Shown here: positions 61,260 to 64,000 of the stretch, piece by piece
Numbering within the stretch: the first letter of the stretch is position 1
How the letters are laid out: each line of letters begins with the position of its first letter
Assembly (NCBI RefSeq): GCF_000826545.1
Contig: NZ_CDME01000016.1
Location: 372,001-436,000, forward strand
DNA length: 64,000 bases
Direction of reading: 5' to 3'
Source: Kibdelosporangium sp. MJ126-NF4
GTDB lineage: Bacteria; Actinomycetota; Actinomycetes; Mycobacteriales; Pseudonocardiaceae
Notes under the pieces: model-generated
Database searches by the model: none
What the model was told of the DNA's origin: nothing
What the model saw: the letters and a program-made list of their open reading frames with translations, nothing else
Program-made: the position numbers and the translations under genes

Positions 61260-61642
61260 CTGACCGTCACACGCCGCACGGCGACGCGGTGGACGACCTG
61301 CTCGCCCACGTCGACGAAGACCTCGACAACGCGCTGGACAACGCGCTGCACCCGAGGAACGGGCTGATCGCACTACTGCTGGCGGCCATCGAGGCTGGAC
61401 ACGGCGAGATGAAAGGCCCTGTTGCCGCCAATCGGCGGACAGTCTCCATAGCCATCAAGGAGCGCATGCGCCAGAGGTACGGAGAGATGAACTTCGGTGG
61501 GTTCGGACTGACGCTCGCCATGGCGGGTGCCGGGACCGGCAGGAGTGACGACGCTGAACACAACCGGATGAGGTTGCTGGACAGCGACGACCTCCTCTGC
61601 GAAGAGCCAGTCAAAAGAGCCCCACCGGTCATCGGCCAATAA
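61256..61642 (+). CDS. hypothetical protein coupled to the ECF sigma factor
   Basis: 128 residues, soluble, translationally coupled to the sigma gene (ATGA). Acidic N-terminus VDDLLAHVDEDLDNALDNALHP, a helical middle with AIEAGHGEMKG, then a Gly-rich segment and polar tail. It lacks the zinc-binding HxxxCxxC and membrane helix of common anti-sigma factors, so it is not a recognisable one, although the position fits a partner or regulator. Confidence 0.65.
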   Translation: MTDRHTPHGDAVDDLLAHVDEDLDNALDNALHPRNGLIALLLAAIEAGHGEMKGPVAANRRTVSIAIKERMRQRYGEMNFGGFGLTLAMAGAGTGRSDDAEHNRMRLLDSDDLLCEEPVKRAPPVIGQ

Positions 61643-61655
61643 CGCACCCCACTCG

Positions 61656-61686
61656 CGTGGGCCTTGCCGCACCGGCAAGGCCCACG
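61656..61686 (+). terminator. terminator after the sigma-factor operon
   Basis: Perfect 14-bp stem (61656-61669 with 61673-61686) with a 3-nt loop. Confidence 0.85.
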
Positions 61687-61721
61687 AACCCACCTGCCCT
61701 CATCCCAGCAAAGGAACCACC

Positions 61722-61922
61722 ATGCCCACCGAAGAGGACGACCAGCCCGCACGATTCGGATCCGAGCTGATCCGGGCGTCCACACCGGCCATCTACGGCC
61801 GCAGCTGGATCCCCTACCTCCGGCTTCTGCTCCTCCTGGTCGTCCTCACCGCCACCGTCATCGGTGTACGCGAGGTGCTCTCCCCCAGCCCCGCAACGAC
61901 TTCCACGGTCAGCGAACGCTAG
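61722..61922 (+). CDS. small single-TM membrane protein
   Basis: 66 residues: acidic N-terminus, basic RSWIPYLR, one transmembrane helix (about 33-50, LLLLLVVLTATVIGV) and a short Ser/Thr-rich outer tail. AAAGGA lies upstream of ATG 61722, and terminators bound it on both sides, so it is a separate small transcription unit. Unknown function. Confidence 0.6.
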   Translation: MPTEEDDQPARFGSELIRASTPAIYGRSWIPYLRLLLLLVVLTATVIGVREVLSPSPATTSTVSER

Positions 61923-61934
61923 ACGAAGCCCGGG

Positions 61935-61971
61935 GCGGGACCGTGCGACCTGGGGGGTCACACGGTCCCGC
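61935..61971. terminator. bidirectional terminator hairpin
   Basis: GCGGGACCGTG (61935-61945) pairs perfectly with CACGGTCCCGC (61961-61971), 15-nt loop, between the small membrane gene and the convergent carboxylase gene. Confidence 0.75.
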
Positions 61972-61980
61972 TGTCACCGA

Positions 61981-64000
61981 TCATCCCAGACGGGCTTCGA
62001 TGGCCTCGATGACCCGGGGGCGCAACTCGGCGGCGCGGACCACCGCGTCGACCGAGCCGACCTCGACGGCACGCTGGATGTCGTGCACGCGGTCGAACTC
62101 CGTTGCCACCTCACCGAGTTTCTCCGTGCGGACCGACGAACGCAACTCGTCGAGTTCCGCGGTCAGCGCGGCGCGGGCGGCACCGGAGGCGGCGGCGACA
62201 CGGGCCTCCATGTCCCGCACGCGCTGGTCCGCCACGGTGCGGGCGTTGACGTCACCGGCGAACACCACAGCGGCGGCCGGGGCGCCGCCGAGCACCGAGG
62301 CGAACGAGCCTTCCAGCGCCAGCACCGTCATGTTCGGGTTCAGCCTCTTCGAGAACACCACGAACGCGCCGCCGTGATAGCGCGAGATCACGCAGAACAC
62401 GATGGGGCCGCGGAAGTTCACGATCGCACGACCGATCTCGGCGCCGTACTCCAGCTGCAGCTTGCGCATCGACTCCGGGGAACCGTCGAAGCCGGACAGG
62501 TTCGCCAGTACCACCAGCGGGCGGTTGCCGCTGGCCGCGTTGATGGCGCGGGCCGCCTTCTTCGACGAGCGCGGGAACAGCGTTCCCGCGGTGTAGGTGT
62601 CCGGGCCGTCGGTCGGCGGGAAGCCGCGGCGTGGCACCGACCGGGACTCGATGCCGAGCATGCACACCGGGATCCCGCCGATGTGGACGTCCTGCACCGC
62701 CGCCGTGTCCGCGTCCGCCATGCCCGCCCAGCGCTCGAGGACCGGGTGGTCCTGATCGGACAGTGCGCGCATCACCGTGCGGATGTCGAACGGCTTCTTG
62801 CGGTCCGGGTTGAACTCGGCCGAGAAGATCTGGCCGACCGTGGTGAAGTCACTGCCGTCGATGGTGTGCGGGAAGTCGGTGATGTCACGGTCGACCGGGT
62901 CGCTGGTCTTCGCCCGCCGCGGCGCGGTCTCACCCGGGGCGACGTACGTGTGGTCGTAGTACGACATCAGCACGTCCCGCGCGGCGGTCAGGTTCGGCGC
63001 CCAGTACTGGGCCTGGCCGTTCGGGCCCATCACGCGGTCGTAGCCGCCGATGCCGAAGTTGTCCTCGGCCGACACACCACCGGAGAAGTCCAACGCCTGC
63101 TTGCCGGTCAGCACCATCGCCGAGTCCGGCGTCATCACCAGGATGCCCTTGGTGTGCATGAGCATCGTCGCCTCGGCGTTCCAGTACGGCTGCGCGCCGA
63201 CGTTGATGCCCACGACCACGATGTTGATCTCGCCGCCGTCCTGGGTGAACTCGACGATCCGCTTGAGCGCGGCGGCCACCCAGTCCATGTTCTCGGTACC
63301 CGACTGCATGGAGATACGCGCACCCGAGGACAGCGTGTACCACTCCAGCGGCACCCGCATCTGCTCGGCCAGGTCCAACGCGGCGATCACGCGACGGCAC
63401 TCCGGCTCGGACAACGCACCGAGCGACTTCGTCGGGTCGCCGAGCAGCACCACCCTCGTCACGCCCTGGGGGTGACGCCTGGTCTTCGTGGTGACCACGC
63501 CCGCGACGAGGGCCGCGCTGTTGCGTCCCTTCGGGCGGTCGACCGGGACGAGCGCGTGGGTGTCGTCGAGGTCGTACTCGGCGAACTCACCGAGCCTGCC
63601 GGTCAGCTCGTACGGGTACACCGTGTTGCGGCTGCTGGCCCGCAGCACCTTCAGCCGGTAGTCGTCGAGCGGCTCGACCGGTTCGTCCGACGGCTCGCCG
63701 ACGGTCAGCTCCGTCCCGCCGGTGGCGTCGAACATCAGCCGCACGGCGACCTTGCTCAGCTCGCCGGTCGACCGGTTGCGCTGCCGTGCGATGAACTGGA
63801 TCTCCTCCAGCCCGGCGCCCGCTGTCGTGGGCAGCACGCGCTTGACGATCATCTCCAGCTCCGCGCGCGTGATGTCGCTCGGCGGCCAGACGTAGACCAC
63901 GATCCGGTTGGTGGTGAAGCGGGTCTTCGACGACTGCCGCGCGCGGGCACGGCGGATCGAGTCCAGGCACGCGGCGATGGCGTCCTCGGCCGTCGGCAAC
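61981..64000 (-). CDS. carboxyltransferase part of a fused acyl-CoA carboxylase (5' end outside window)
   Basis: The C-terminal 672 residues of a large biotin-dependent carboxylase. The crotonase-fold carboxyltransferase core is visible: the beta-type half with TPDSAMVLTGKQALDFSGGVSAEDNFGIGG, the alpha-type half with VVLANLSGFDGSPESM, and RYHGGAFVVFSKRLNPNM. These transfer carboxyl from biotin to an acyl-CoA. The first residues in the window read straight through without a natural start, so biotin carboxylase and carrier domains are expected upstream, as in the roughly 1,800-residue fused enzymes of actinomycetes. The tail (about 600-672) is helical. Confidence 0.85.
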   Translation of the reverse strand, partial: LPTAEDAIAACLDSIRRARARQSSKTRFTTNRIVVYVWPPSDITRAELEMIVKRVLPTTAGAGLEEIQFIARQRNRSTGELSKVAVRLMFDATGGTELTVGEPSDEPVEPLDDYRLKVLRASSRNTVYPYELTGRLGEFAEYDLDDTHALVPVDRPKGRNSAALVAGVVTTKTRRHPQGVTRVVLLGDPTKSLGALSEPECRRVIAALDLAEQMRVPLEWYTLSSGARISMQSGTENMDWVAAALKRIVEFTQDGGEINIVVVGINVGAQPYWNAEATMLMHTKGILVMTPDSAMVLTGKQALDFSGGVSAEDNFGIGGYDRVMGPNGQAQYWAPNLTAARDVLMSYYDHTYVAPGETAPRRAKTSDPVDRDITDFPHTIDGSDFTTVGQIFSAEFNPDRKKPFDIRTVMRALSDQDHPVLERWAGMADADTAAVQDVHIGGIPVCMLGIESRSVPRRGFPPTDGPDTYTAGTLFPRSSKKAARAINAASGNRPLVVLANLSGFDGSPESMRKLQLEYGAEIGRAIVNFRGPIVFCVISRYHGGAFVVFSKRLNPNMTVLALEGSFASVLGGAPAAAVVFAGDVNARTVADQRVRDMEARVAAASGAARAALTAELDELRSSVRTEKLGEVATEFDRVHDIQRAVEVGSVDAVVRAAELRPRVIEAIEARLG

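Noticed and set aside
61256..61642. Classical zinc anti-sigma factor
   Set aside because: No HxxxCxxC motif and no transmembrane helix.

Overview
The window is a GC-rich actinobacterial chromosome segment. A complete mce/yrbE lipid-import operon, three PucR-type regulators, AfsR-like SARP regulators, a Gram-positive-type SOS box and many overlapping ATGA/TGATG gene junctions point to a filamentous Pseudonocardiales bacterium (Amycolatopsis, Kibdelosporangium or Lentzea type). This placement comes from gene content and style, not from a marker gene. I saw no rRNA, tRNA, CRISPR array, transposase or phage gene.

Layout. 1-13 kb: the end of a chloramphenicol-type efflux pump, an esterase, a 34-codon acidic peptide gene in front of a SagB-type FMN dehydrogenase, two AfsR-like regulators on either side of a damaged DUF885 gene, and an ABC-F resistance protein with an attenuator-like leader. 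13-17 kb: a leaderless lipoprotein gene, a PucR regulator, a SHOCT protein and a secreted TAP-type peptidase. 17-27 kb: one minus-strand operon of a secreted protein, yrbEA, yrbEB, mceA to mceF and two Mce-associated membrane proteins. A 168-bp palindromic element sits in frame just after the mceF start. 27-35 kb: a secreted fibronectin-III protein whose C-terminal domain matches the first mce-operon protein, a second PucR, a LuxR/NB-ARC regulator, a short repeat array, a secretory lipase and a third PucR.

35.5-49 kb is the most unusual part. A minus-strand operon encodes a small membrane protein, a membrane-anchored vWA protein, a tubulin/FtsZ-like GTPase and a large two-TM protein. A divergent operon encodes a caspase-like protease/P-loop NTPase/WD40 protein translationally coupled to an alpha/beta hydrolase. 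The composition resembles predicted NTPase-driven bacterial conflict (immune) systems, and I do not know of an experimental description of this set.

49-64 kb: a secreted S15-type hydrolase, a CGNR regulator divergent from a BKACE enzyme, a LexA-boxed small gene, an efflux pump divergent from a MarR regulator over a clear operator, an MFS transporter divergent from a TetR regulator over another palindrome, an acyl-CoA synthetase with a downstream TetR gene, a small gene with a strong Shine-Dalgarno sequence (SD), a zinc-finger/response-regulator/histidine-kinase fusion, an ECF sigma factor with a coupled unknown protein, and the C-terminal carboxyltransferase part of a fused acyl-CoA carboxylase that runs off the window.
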